From Herbidospora yilanensis (GTDB lineage: Bacteria > Actinomycetota > Actinomycetes > Streptosporangiales > Streptosporangiaceae), in contig NZ_BBXE01000015.1 of the NCBI RefSeq assembly GCF_001570565.1, positions 212,841 to 276,840 on the forward strand: DNA of 64,000 bases, written 5' to 3'. Positions 24,368 through 37,033 of this stretch are shown here, piece by piece. A program made the position numbers and the translations under genes. The stretch's first letter is position 1; every line of letters begins with the position of its first letter. The notes under the pieces were generated by a model. That model saw nothing but the letters and a program-made list of their open reading frames with translations. It was not told the origin of the DNA and made no database searches.

Positions 24368-25579
24368 TCACAGCAGGTCCCTGCGTTGCTGGGGGATGTC
24401 CACCGTCGGAGGTTGCTGCGACCTCAACGCGTCGACCGCCAGCGTCCCGGGAGCGCCCGCCGGGTCGACCGCGATCACGCCCAGGACGTCGACGCCCCGG
24501 CGCTTCAGCGACTTGGCCGAACGGATGACCCACGGCGCGCGGATGCGCCCCAGGGCCACCGCCAGCACGGCCGCGTCGGTCGGCCCGGCCGTGACCAGGA
24601 GGATGCCGCCGCCCGGCGGGAAGCCCTCTTCCAGGGTCCACGCCACGTGGGCCGGTTCGACGCCCAGGCCCTCGACCAGCACGCTCCGGTGCCCGGCCGC
24701 CGTGACCACCGCGGCGAACTCCTCGCCCTGGGGAAGCAGGGCGAGGTTCGTCAGGCGTTCGACGTCGGCCGGGGTGCGGAGGCGCAGATCGGAGCGGTCC
24801 CGGGCGAAGGCCGCTCCCACGCCGAGCAGGATGCCGGCGAAGAGGCCGCCGCCCACGTAGAGGGAGGGGCGCGGTTCGCTGGCCGTCTCCGGCGGAGACG
24901 CGGGGGTGATCACGGTCCCGGGGGTGACCGCGGTGGTCTTCAGGACGTCGTACCGGAGAGTGAGGGCCGTCGCCTGACGGGTCAGCACGGTCTGCTGGTG
25001 GGCGGCCAGGGCACGTTGCGGGGTGCCCTTCGGGTGCCGGGACATGGTGACGAGCGCGGTGCTGAGCTGGCTGTTGACCAGGCGGAGCTTGGCCAGGACG
25101 GCCCGCTTCTGCTCGGTCAGCAGCGCCTCGGCCGCCGCCAGGCGGTGGGCCAGGTAGGCGTCGGCGAAGGCCTGCGCGCCCCGGGCGGCCCCAGCGGCGT
25201 CGGGCCAGGTGAACGAAATCCGAAGAATTCCCGAATTGGGTGGCACATCAACGGAAACCTGCCCCCGAAGGTCCTCGGGGTCGCCTCCAATAACACGTGA
25301 CGCATTCGTCGCCACCACGGACGATTGTGCGATCTGCGCCTCGGTGTCTAGATTGAGAGCTTCGCGCTGCCGGGCGGTCACCACGTTCTGCGGCTCCCCG
25401 AGCCCGGTCGGGGCCACCTGCACCTCGGCCACCCCGAGATAGGCCGTCGGGGCCCGCCACAGCAGTCCGACACCGCCCATGACGCCGAGAAACAGGCAGG
25501 TCAAGGCGATGATCCAGCGGCGGCGGAACACGGAGCCGTACTCCGCGAGGTCCCGGCTGTGCGGCGGTGGCAGGCTCAT
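24368..25579 (-). CDS. Wzz-like chain-length/polysaccharide co-polymerase protein with degenerate C-terminal domain
   Basis: A 403-residue protein. The Wzz fold runs from residue 10, with a first membrane segment at about 20-40 (RWIIALTCLFLGVMGGVGLL), an extracytoplasmic part, and a second segment at about 239-259 (SLYVGGGLFAGILLGVGAAF), preceded by the proline-rich PASPPETASEPRPS as usual. After it, residues 265-375 resemble the layout of a BY-kinase/ParA-like domain (IRAPWVIRSAKSLKRRGVDV, LGVIAVDP), but where Walker A should be the sequence is LLVTAGPTDAAVLAVALG, with no GKS/T, and no tyrosine-rich tail. It probably sets chain length without kinase activity. It is divergent from the GH26-like gene. 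Confidence 0.82.
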   Translation of the reverse strand: MSLPPPHSRDLAEYGSVFRRRWIIALTCLFLGVMGGVGLLWRAPTAYLGVAEVQVAPTGLGEPQNVVTARQREALNLDTEAQIAQSSVVATNASRVIGGDPEDLRGQVSVDVPPNSGILRISFTWPDAAGAARGAQAFADAYLAHRLAAAEALLTEQKRAVLAKLRLVNSQLSTALVTMSRHPKGTPQRALAAHQQTVLTRQATALTLRYDVLKTTAVTPGTVITPASPPETASEPRPSLYVGGGLFAGILLGVGAAFARDRSDLRLRTPADVERLTNLALLPQGEEFAAVVTAAGHRSVLVEGLGVEPAHVAWTLEEGFPPGGGILLVTAGPTDAAVLAVALGRIRAPWVIRSAKSLKRRGVDVLGVIAVDPAGAPGTLAVDALRSQQPPTVDIPQQRRDLL

Positions 25580-25662
25580 GTCGGTCTCCGGTGGGGGTGA
25601 AGCGACTACGAACCCTAGCCGGGTGCGGTGATTACCCCGGTGCTAATTACAGAATTTCTGCT

Positions 25663-25694
25663 GGCGAATCACGGAACAATAACGGCGATTCGCC
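25663..25694 (+). promoter_or_regulatory. inverted repeat in the divergent wzz-like / GH26 promoter region
   Basis: GGCGAATC (25663-25670) and GATTCGCC (25687-25694) are perfect 8-bp arms with a 16-base centre, midway between the divergent genes. It may be an operator or an mRNA leader hairpin. Confidence 0.4.
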
Positions 25695-25731
25695 GGACAT
25701 GTCGGAGCTGCGTTCTGGAAAAGGAGGCCAC

Positions 25732-25794
25732 ATGTTCTCCCCCGGCAGTGGAAAGGTGAATCCATGCGCTGGGCAATCACGGTGGTCGTGTTGA
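25732..25794 (+). CDS. possible 20-residue leader peptide
   Basis: A short frame, [20 protein letters not shown] then stop, begins 10 bases after GAAAAGGAGG, a better ribosome site than that of the GH26-like gene whose start (25764) lies inside it in another frame. Ribosomes ending here could re-start on the lipoprotein, or the peptide could be an accident of sequence. No homology can be claimed for so short a peptide. Confidence 0.35.
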   Translation: MFSPGSGKVNPCAGQSRWSC

Positions 25795-26864
25795 TGGTGG
25801 CGAGCTGCTCCCTGGCTTCGGGAGCCGCCGAACGGACGGTGCCGAAGACGGTGCCGAAGACGGAGCCGCCGATCGCCGCGCCCTGCGCCGTCACCGGCGT
25901 GCTGATCCCCACCTGCGGCGCCTGGTGGGGCATCGCCCCCGAGGTCTTCACCGGCCGGGGCCCCGCGCGCGGCCTCCAGCGGGCCGAGCAGCGCATGGGC
26001 CGCCGGGCCGACATCCTGCACGTCTACCACCGCGCCGGCGAGTTGTTCCCGACCGACGAGGAGCGCGCGCTCGCGAAAGACCGCCTGCTGCTGGTCAACT
26101 GGAAGCCGTCACTGCGCCATACCTGGGCCGAGATCGCCTCGGGCGCGCTCGACCGGCGCATCGACAAGCTGGCCGCCCACATCTCGGCGACCTTCCCGCA
26201 GCGGTTCTTCTTGACGATCCACCACGAACCGGAGAACGACGTCCGGCCCGTCGAGGGCATGGCGGCCGACGACTACGCCGCGATGTTCCGCCACGTCGTG
26301 CTGCGCCTGCGCGAGAAGGGCGTCACCAACGCGGTCACCGTGATGACCTACATGGGCGCGCCCAATTGGTCGTCGGCGTCGTGGTTCGAGCGCCTCTACC
26401 CGGGCGACGCGGTGGTCGACTGGATCGGCGTCGACCCCTACGCCGACGAGCGCGTCACCGACTTCGCCTCGCTGGTCGACAAGCGCCGCCCCGACCACCC
26501 CGGGTGGCCGGGCTTCTACCGCTGGGCCCAGTCGCGGTTCCCGGCCAAGCCGATCATGGTGGCCGAATGGGGGGTCTTCGAACGGCCCGGGTTCAAGGCC
26601 GCCTTCTTCGATTCGGTACGCCGCCAGATAGCCGCCTACCCCCAGATCAAGGCCCTGGTCTACTTCGACTCGCCCTGGGCGCCCCGGGGCGACACCCGGT
26701 TCGACACCACGCCCGAGGCCGCCGAGGCGTTCCGGCGGCTCGGGCGCTCGCCCTACCTGACCCAGCCGCCGGTCGTGAGGGCGTTCATCACCAGCGAGAC
26801 CGCCCGTTCGACCGGCAGGCCGGTGGTGTCGATCTCCAGGTCGGCGTCCTCCGGCTCGTCGTAG
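25764..26864 (+). CDS. GH26-like glycoside hydrolase, predicted lipoprotein
   Basis: An endo-glycanase-like enzyme, probably outside the cell and membrane-anchored. The N-terminus [15 protein letters not shown] has a short hydrophobic stretch ending in a lipobox (VASC, Cys15). The barrel shows the likely acid/base Glu155 in TIHHEPEND and nucleophile Glu268 in [11 protein letters not shown], matching clan GH-A/GH26 (mannanase or beta-1,3-xylanase/glucanase type). Residues 24-36 contain a small VPKT repeat. It may cut or trim the polysaccharide made by this locus. The last 37 residues, [20 protein letters not shown] onward, are antisense to cysC: the two genes overlap tail to tail by 112 bases, so the original stop may have been lost. 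Confidence 0.82.
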   Translation: MRWAITVVVLMVASCSLASGAAERTVPKTVPKTEPPIAAPCAVTGVLIPTCGAWWGIAPEVFTGRGPARGLQRAEQRMGRRADILHVYHRAGELFPTDEERALAKDRLLLVNWKPSLRHTWAEIASGALDRRIDKLAAHISATFPQRFFLTIHHEPENDVRPVEGMAADDYAAMFRHVVLRLREKGVTNAVTVMTYMGAPNWSSASWFERLYPGDAVVDWIGVDPYADERVTDFASLVDKRRPDHPGWPGFYRWAQSRFPAKPIMVAEWGVFERPGFKAAFFDSVRRQIAAYPQIKALVYFDSPWAPRGDTRFDTTPEAAEAFRRLGRSPYLTQPPVVRAFITSETARSTGRPVVSISRSASSGSS

Positions 26865-27961
26865 GGGGCCGAGACCCCGGTGAACTCGGGGATCAGCCCG
26901 GCGCGGGCCTTGGCGTAGAGGCCCTTGCGGTCGCGGCGCTCACACTCCTCCAGCGGGGTGGAGATCCACACCAGCAGGAAGTCGGCGCCGACCTCCTCGG
27001 CCATCTCGCGGGCCTCCTCGCGGGTGTGGGCGTGCGGCGCGATCGGGGCGCAGATGGCCAGGCCGCCGTGCCGGGCGACCTCCGAGGCGACGTAGCCGAT
27101 CCGGCGGATGTTCAGGTCGCGGTCCTCCGCCGAGAAGGTCAGCCCCTTCGACAACAACCGCCTGACCACGTCGCCGTCGAGGTAGGTGACCGTGCGGCCG
27201 CCCTTCTCCAGCAGCGCGTCGCGCACCCCCCGGGCCACGGTCGACTTGCCCGACCCGGAGAGCCCGGTGAAGAACAGCACCAGGCCGCGCCGGTGGGGCG
27301 GGCCGGGGATGCGGACCGGGGCCGGGCCGGCGTAGTGCTCGGTGGCGCCGTAGTTGCGGGCGACGTACTCCCGCAGTTCGAGGTCGATCTCGACGTCCTC
27401 GCGGGGGGCCAGCGGGACCGCCACCACCTGCGACCCCGGCAGTTCGGTCTGCGCCTTCAGCGCGGCCCGCACCACCGCGGGCCCGGCCTCGCCGAAGACG
27501 AGCGGCATCAGCAGGACCGTCGCCTCCAGCTCCTCGGCCGTGGCGGCGACGTCGGCCAGCGCCGGACCGTCGAGCGGCCCGCGCATCGTGACGGCGAGCA
27601 CCTCGCCGTCGAACTTCAGCTCCTCGGGGGTACGGCGCAGGCGCGCGAACGGCCCGTAGACGGGCGCGCCCAGCGCCTCCACCGGACCCGCCGCGTGGTG
27701 CCCGTCGCGTTCGGTCACCGTCATGACCGCCAGCGCGGCCCCTTCGGGATCGGTGAGGGTGACCTGGTCGCCGACGGCGATCTCGTCGGGCAGTGCGATG
27801 GTGACGGGGTCGGGCCACGGGGTGCCGTCGGCGAGGGTGCCCGTCTCGGCGACCGACGCGGTGTCGGCCTTGCCGAGGAAACCGGTCAGCGGCGCGAACG
27901 CCCCCGAGAGGAGCAGTTCGAGGTCGGCCAGTTCGCGGGCGTCGGGTGTCCAGTCGGTCAT
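26753..27961 (-). CDS. cysC: adenylyl-sulfate (APS) kinase with N-terminal ATP-sulfurylase-like domain
   Basis: Phosphorylates APS to PAPS, the sulfate donor of the three sulfotransferases. The C-terminal half (about 222-402) is a complete CysC domain: Walker [10 protein letters not shown] (233-241), [40 protein letters not shown], and [22 protein letters not shown], then [12 protein letters not shown]. The N-terminal 110 residues resemble the PUA-like start of single-chain ATP sulfurylase ([17 protein letters not shown]), and the part between is too short and lacks the QxRNP and HxxH catalytic motifs, so this half cannot itself make APS. Real ATP sulfurylase is CysDN, 10 kb upstream. It is divergent from the sigma-factor gene. 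Confidence 0.94.
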   Translation of the reverse strand: MTDWTPDARELADLELLLSGAFAPLTGFLGKADTASVAETGTLADGTPWPDPVTIALPDEIAVGDQVTLTDPEGAALAVMTVTERDGHHAAGPVEALGAPVYGPFARLRRTPEELKFDGEVLAVTMRGPLDGPALADVAATAEELEATVLLMPLVFGEAGPAVVRAALKAQTELPGSQVVAVPLAPREDVEIDLELREYVARNYGATEHYAGPAPVRIPGPPHRRGLVLFFTGLSGSGKSTVARGVRDALLEKGGRTVTYLDGDVVRRLLSKGLTFSAEDRDLNIRRIGYVASEVARHGGLAICAPIAPHAHTREEAREMAEEVGADFLLVWISTPLEECERRDRKGLYAKARAGLIPEFTGVSAPYDEPEDADLEIDTTGLPVERAVSLVMNALTTGGWVR

Positions 27962-28046
27962 GGCGGTCGATTATCCGATCTCGGCAGGCATAGGAGGAGC
28001 CGCACGGCGGCGTCATAAAGGCTGACACATCTTCTGGGAGGTGACC

Positions 28047-28541
28047 GTGGACTCGGCAGCAGAACTGCGTTTCCGTGAGTTCGTGGCCGCCCGCTCGCCC
28101 GCGCTGATGGGCCTGGCCTACCTGCTCACCGCGGGCGACCAGCACGCCGCGGAGGACCTGGTGCAGTCGTCGCTGGTCCGCGCGCTGGGCCGGTGGTCCG
28201 ACGTGGCCGATCCGGAGGCCTACGTGCGGCGGGTCATGTACCACCAGCACGTCAGCCTGTGGCGGCGGCCCTGGCGGCGGCACGAGACCACGGTGGCCGA
28301 ACCGCCCGACAGGGGCGCCGACGACGGCACCCGCGCGGTCGAGTTACGCCTGGCGCTGCGTGCGGCGCTGGCCACCCTCACGCGCCGGCAGCGCACCATG
28401 CTCGTGCTCCGCTACTACGAGGACCTGCCCGAACAGGAGATCGCCCGCGTCATGGGCTGCTCGATCGGCACGGTCCGCAGCACCACCCACCGATCACTGG
28501 CGAAACTGCGCTCCGCCGACCTCAGGGAGCTGACCCGATGA
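28047..28541 (+). CDS. ECF sigma factor, SigE family
   Basis: A 164-residue extracytoplasmic-function sigma factor of the actinobacterial SigE family. Region 2 is FREFVAARSPALMGLAYLLT through EDLVQSSLVRALGRW and AYVRRVMYHQHVSLWRR; region 4 is TRRQRTMLVLRYYEDLPEQE with the helix-turn-helix ARVMGCSIGTVRSTTHRSLA. GTG at 28047 fits the GGGAGG site (28036-28041); GTG 28041 would overlap it. Leu100 is encoded by TTA (28344). The stop overlaps the next start as ATGA, so it is co-translated with a membrane-anchored protein that probably senses a signal or holds the factor. Confidence 0.93.
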   Translation: MDSAAELRFREFVAARSPALMGLAYLLTAGDQHAAEDLVQSSLVRALGRWSDVADPEAYVRRVMYHQHVSLWRRPWRRHETTVAEPPDRGADDGTRAVELRLALRAALATLTRRQRTMLVLRYYEDLPEQEIARVMGCSIGTVRSTTHRSLAKLRSADLRELTR

Positions 28542-29707
28542 ACGAGGACACCATGATCGAGGAGGGTCTCCGCGACTGGGCCCGGGAGGTGCGGGTGCCC
28601 GCCGACCTGGCCGACCGCGCGCTGCGGGCCCGCAGAAGGCGCGTGTTCGGCTTCGCCGGGTCGGGCGCGGTCCTGGTCGCCGCCGCCGTCGCGGCCGTCG
28701 TCACCCTGCTGCCGGGCGTCTCGCCCGACCGCGTGATCGTCGCCGAGCGGCCGAGAACGGCCGCCTCGCCGGCGCCGACGACCGTCCACACCGACACCGA
28801 GAACGACCCCCCGGTCAACCTGGTCGCGGCCGGGCCGTGGGCCGTGGGCTCCTACTACTCGACCGAATGGGTCGACACCGGCCGGGGCACCGAGACCCTC
28901 CGCTACACCTGGAGCGTCTACGACCAGGGCAAGGGCCGCTACGTCCGCACCCCCTACCAGTGGGTCGACGTGCTGCCCGGCATGGGCCTGGCGGCCGTGC
29001 TCGTGGGCGACCTGCCCTCGCAGGGGCTCGGCCTGGTCGACCTGAAGACCATGATGTTCACCCGCTGGTGGGACCTGGACGAGGCCGCCGGGTCGGTCTT
29101 CTGGTCGCCCGACGGCTCGAAGCTGGTCGCCACCACCTACAGCGGGCCCCCCGACGAGAAGAAGTGGACCGACGCGGAGCGCACCAGCGCGACGGGCCTG
29201 CAGCGGTCGCGCACCGGCTTCTACGTGATCGACCCGAACGCCGGAACCCCGGCCTGGCGGCCCCTGCCGCCCGACCCCGACGCCCTGAACACCCGCGACG
29301 ACCTGCGCTGGGACGACGACGGCGCCCGCCTGTGGACCGCCGTCGGGGGCGGCGGCCGGTTGCTCTACGACACCGAGGGAACCCGCCTCGGCTCCGACGA
29401 AGACAACCCCCGCCGCATGAACGAGGCGGGAGTGTCTCCCGACGGCAGGCTGCGGGCCGGTCCCGCCGGGTTGCCCACCAAGGTCACCGACGTCGAGACC
29501 GGTGAGGTCGTCGGCCGTCAGCGGATGCTCCAGCTCTGGGCCTGGGTCGACGACGACCACCTGATCGGCCTCGGTTGTGCCCGCGACTGCGACGACGAGT
29601 TCGACAACACGCTGGTCATGGTGAGCGTCGACGGGAAGGAGACGGTGCCACTCGCCTCCTACCGCGACTCGCGCGCCTCGTGGCGGCCGGTCCTGGTGCG
29701 CCGCTAG
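28538..29707 (+). CDS. membrane-anchored beta-propeller-like protein, possible sigma-factor partner
   Basis: A 389-residue protein: a short cytoplasmic N-terminus (MNEDTMIEEGLRDWAREVRV), one membrane segment at about residues 42-66 (GSGAVLVAAAVAAVVTLLPG), and an extracytoplasmic domain with WD40/TolB-like strands (VFWSPDGSKLVATTYSG, RWDDDGARLWTAV, GVSPDGRLRAG, WAWVDDDHLIGLG). This layout is common for genes that overlap SigE-type sigma factors in actinomycetes. An anti-sigma or sensor role is inferred from the coupling alone; no classic zinc anti-sigma motif (HxxxCxxC) is present. It overlaps the convergent methyltransferase by 4 bases. Confidence 0.8.
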   Translation: MNEDTMIEEGLRDWAREVRVPADLADRALRARRRRVFGFAGSGAVLVAAAVAAVVTLLPGVSPDRVIVAERPRTAASPAPTTVHTDTENDPPVNLVAAGPWAVGSYYSTEWVDTGRGTETLRYTWSVYDQGKGRYVRTPYQWVDVLPGMGLAAVLVGDLPSQGLGLVDLKTMMFTRWWDLDEAAGSVFWSPDGSKLVATTYSGPPDEKKWTDAERTSATGLQRSRTGFYVIDPNAGTPAWRPLPPDPDALNTRDDLRWDDDGARLWTAVGGGGRLLYDTEGTRLGSDEDNPRRMNEAGVSPDGRLRAGPAGLPTKVTDVETGEVVGRQRMLQLWAWVDDDHLIGLGCARDCDDEFDNTLVMVSVDGKETVPLASYRDSRASWRPVLVRR

Positions 29708-30390
29708 AGGACCCGCGCGAAGTGGTTCCTCGGTCTGCGCACGATCAGCGTCACCTCGTCGTAGACGGGGTCGAGCTTCCCGCGCGACAGCGCCGCCACC
29801 GCCCGGCACACCGTCTCGACCAGCTTCCCGCGGGGGCCGAGACGGGCCGGGCCGGTGGTGTCTCCCCGGTCCTCGGCGATCATCAGCCCGCGCATCAGGC
29901 AGTAGGCCCGCAGCCCCTCCCGCGAGCAGACCGGTTCGTAGACGGCGGGCAGCGGCTCGCCGAACCTGCCGCGCAGCCAGCCGGGCAGGATCCGGTCGAC
30001 GAAGCCGTAGGCCGACTCCCGGTCGCGGACCCGGATGAGCAGCAGCCCGCCCGGACGCAGGGCGTTGACCATGCGGTCGAGGATCAGTTCCGCGTATTGG
30101 ACTCTTTCGAGCAGGAACTCCACGCAGACGATGTCGAACCCCCGTGGCGTCATGGGCACCGAGCGGAGGTCGCCCAGGGCGTAGACGTGCAGATCGGGAC
30201 GTTCGACCGTGTGAGCGCGAAGGATGGGCCGGTCCTCATCGACCCCGGTGACCCGGCAGTCGACACCGCCGAGCTCCAACGGTTCGCCCCGGCCACACCC
30301 GGCCACCAGGACGTCGAGCGGCTTGCCGGGCGTCTCCGCGGCGCGTTCGCCGATGATTTTTCCGAAAGACATGTCACAAAGCGTAGTCAT
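29704..30390 (-). CDS. SAM-dependent methyltransferase
   Basis: A 228-residue class I methyltransferase. Motif I is LDVLVAGCGRGEP, the acidic end of strand 2 is VTGVDEDRPIL, and VCVEFLLERVQYAELILDRM with NALRPGGLLLIRVRD are motifs II-III of the fold. Its substrate is unknown. The start ATG at 30390 could be replaced by an ATG at 30372 (MSFGKIIGER). It is divergent from mfd and convergent with the sigma-factor operon; it lies at the right border of the accessory region. Confidence 0.82.
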   Translation of the reverse strand: MTTLCDMSFGKIIGERAAETPGKPLDVLVAGCGRGEPLELGGVDCRVTGVDEDRPILRAHTVERPDLHVYALGDLRSVPMTPRGFDIVCVEFLLERVQYAELILDRMVNALRPGGLLLIRVRDRESAYGFVDRILPGWLRGRFGEPLPAVYEPVCSREGLRAYCLMRGLMIAEDRGDTTGPARLGPRGKLVETVCRAVAALSRGKLDPVYDEVTLIVRRPRNHFARVL

Positions 30391-30522
30391 CCGCTCACCG
30401 AATCAGGTCGCATCATGGGCGAGTCGCGCGCGCAGTAGCCTTGTGGGGTACCCCGGTCCCGATCAGGTTCCGGGTCGTCCGCGTGCCGTCGACTCGTCCG
30501 GCAGGCGGCTGTAGTTACTTAC

Positions 30523-34020
<3,498 letters not shown>

Positions 34021-34054
34021 GCGCGCCGAACATCTGGGACCTGGAGGGTCGTCT

Positions 34055-34660
34055 GTGAAGCTCAAACTGGCCGCCGTGGCCGTCGCCGCAGGGCTGGCGC
34101 TTACCGCGTGCAGCGGGCCGATCCAGGCCGGTTCCGCCGCCACGGTCGGCGACCACCGGATCACCACCGCCACGCTCGACGAGAACGTGACGGAGTTCCA
34201 GAAGGCGCTGGAGGCCGCGAAGATCCCGCCCGACCAGTTGCAGCAGCTTCCCGGCACGGTGACCCAGGCCGTGCTGCTCCAGCTCGTCAACGTCAGCCAG
34301 TTCAGCCAGCTTGAGCGGCAGAACGGCATCACCGTCTCCGACGGCGAGGTCGACGCCTTCTACGCCAGCAACAACGGCCAGGCCGCCGTCGACCAGATCC
34401 TCCTCCAGCGCGGCGTGTCGCCGCTGCTGGCCCGCGACTGGCTGAAGGTCTCCATCGGCTCGGAGAAGCTGGCCGCCAAGCTCGGCGGCGGCACCGGCGA
34501 GCAGCAGATGGCCGCCGGCCAGCAGAAGATCAACGAGCTGGCCAGCCAGATCCAAGTGAACTTCAGCCCGCGCTACGGCAAGTTCGACCCGGCCCAGGGC
34601 TGGTTGCCGAGCGACCGCTTCGGCAACGCGCCGGCCGGCAACGGCGCCGCTGCGGGCTGA
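34055..34660 (+). CDS. SurA N-terminal-like lipoprotein
   Basis: A 201-residue predicted lipoprotein: signal MKLKLAAVAVAAGLALTAC with the lipobox LTAC and acylated Cys19, then a helical domain like the SurA chaperone N-terminus (TTATLDENVTEFQKALEAAK to about residue 150). No parvulin/PPIase domain is attached. It may assist folding of exported proteins. A similar lipoprotein lies between mfd/mazG and eno in mycobacteria (LpqU-region) and in Streptomyces. GTG 34055 follows GGAGGG. mazG starts 3 bases after the stop. Confidence 0.85.
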   Translation: MKLKLAAVAVAAGLALTACSGPIQAGSAATVGDHRITTATLDENVTEFQKALEAAKIPPDQLQQLPGTVTQAVLLQLVNVSQFSQLERQNGITVSDGEVDAFYASNNGQAAVDQILLQRGVSPLLARDWLKVSIGSEKLAAKLGGGTGEQQMAAGQQKINELASQIQVNFSPRYGKFDPAQGWLPSDRFGNAPAGNGAAAG

Positions 34661-34663
34661 CGC

Positions 34664-35602
34664 GTGCCGCTGATCGTCGTCACCTCCTCGCCCCGGGTCG
34701 CCCCCGGGATCCTCAGCGCTCCCGCGTGGGAGGCCCTGCGGGCGGGGAAGGTCTTCACCGGTTCCGCCGACCATCCGCTGCTGCCGTTCGTGCCCGGGGC
34801 GGAGGTCCGCGACGACCCGGCCGCCATCGCCCGCGAGTCGGTCACCGCGACACTGGTCTGGCTGGCCGCGCAGGACGGCGACGAGGCGTTCTTCCGCGCC
34901 GTCGGCCACGCGGCGCTGGCGCTGCCCGACCCGCCGGAGATCGAGGTCGTCCCCGGCTCCTACGACCTGCCCGGCGCCCGCCTGCTCGACATGGTCGCCG
35001 TGATGGACCGGCTGCGCCGCGAGTGCCCCTGGGACGGGCGGCAGACCCACGAGTCGCTGATCCCCTACCTGGTCGAGGAGTCCTACGAGGTCGTCGAGAC
35101 CATCGAGAACGGCGACCTGGCCGGACTGCGCGAAGAGCTCGGCGACCTGCTGTTCCAGGTGGTCTTCCACGCCCGGCTCGCGCAGGAGCGCGGTGACGAG
35201 GGCTGGGACGTCGACGACGTCGCCGACGCCATCGTGACCAAGCTGGTCCGCCGCCACCCCCACGTCTTCGCCGACGTGAGCGTCGACGGGGCCGAGACGG
35301 TGGTGGCCAACTGGGAAGAGATCAAGAGGGCCGAACGCGCGGCCAAGGGCGAGTCGGAGTCGGCGCTGGCCGGGGTCCCCATGGGCCAGCCGGCCGTCTC
35401 TCTGGCGGCCCAGTTGCTGCGGCGCGCGTCCCGGGTGGGCGCCCCCGCCGAGCTCGCCGACGGGCCCGCCTCCTCCGGGCAGCGGCTCTTCGATCTCGTC
35501 CGCGAGATCCAGGACGCCGGAGACGATCCCGAGGCGCTCCTGCGGCAGGCCGCGCGCGACTACCGGGCCAGGGTCGAGGCCTGGGAGCGGAACTCGCGCT
35601 GA
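34664..35602 (+). CDS. mazG: nucleoside triphosphate pyrophosphohydrolase MazG
   Basis: Hydrolyses (d)NTPs, including damaged ones, to the monophosphates. The MazG domain in the C-terminal half shows LLDMVAVMDRLRRECPWDGR, QTHESLIPYLVEESYEVVE and the EExxE/ExxD metal ligands in REELGDLLFQVVFHARLAQE, then RRHPHVFADV and NWEEIKRAER. The N-terminal 105 residues are the extra domain found in actinobacterial MazG. The length of 312 aa is normal. GTG at 34664 is almost contiguous with the upstream lipoprotein gene. Confidence 0.95.
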   Translation: MPLIVVTSSPRVAPGILSAPAWEALRAGKVFTGSADHPLLPFVPGAEVRDDPAAIARESVTATLVWLAAQDGDEAFFRAVGHAALALPDPPEIEVVPGSYDLPGARLLDMVAVMDRLRRECPWDGRQTHESLIPYLVEESYEVVETIENGDLAGLREELGDLLFQVVFHARLAQERGDEGWDVDDVADAIVTKLVRRHPHVFADVSVDGAETVVANWEEIKRAERAAKGESESALAGVPMGQPAVSLAAQLLRRASRVGAPAELADGPASSGQRLFDLVREIQDAGDDPEALLRQAARDYRARVEAWERNSR

Positions 35603-35687
35603 CTCCGTCTCGAAGGGTGGACGGATGGGCGTTACCCGCGAGTAGGCGTCGATAGGCTCTTGTCGCAAACTGTCTTTCGACATTTAG

Positions 35688-36974
<1,287 letters not shown>

Positions 36975-36980
36975 GTTCTA

Positions 36981-37019
36981 CCGGTACGGCCCGCGTCCGC
37001 CCGGCGCGGGCCCTACCGG
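36981..37019 (+). terminator. long hairpin after eno
   Basis: CCGGTA-c-GGCCCGCG pairs with CGCGGGCC-c-TACCGG, giving 14 pairs with one C/C mismatch and a 9-base loop, seven bases after the eno stop. No T run follows, which is common in actinobacteria. It lies 14 bases before the divIC start. Confidence 0.8.
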
Positions 37020-37033
37020 AAAGCGGGGTTCAG

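Noticed and set aside
12043..27961. Teichoic-acid or mycobacterial sulfolipid locus
   Set aside because: No polyketide synthase, MmpL or teichoic-acid polymerase gene is present; Wzx, Wzy and Wzz-like genes fit a polysaccharide instead.
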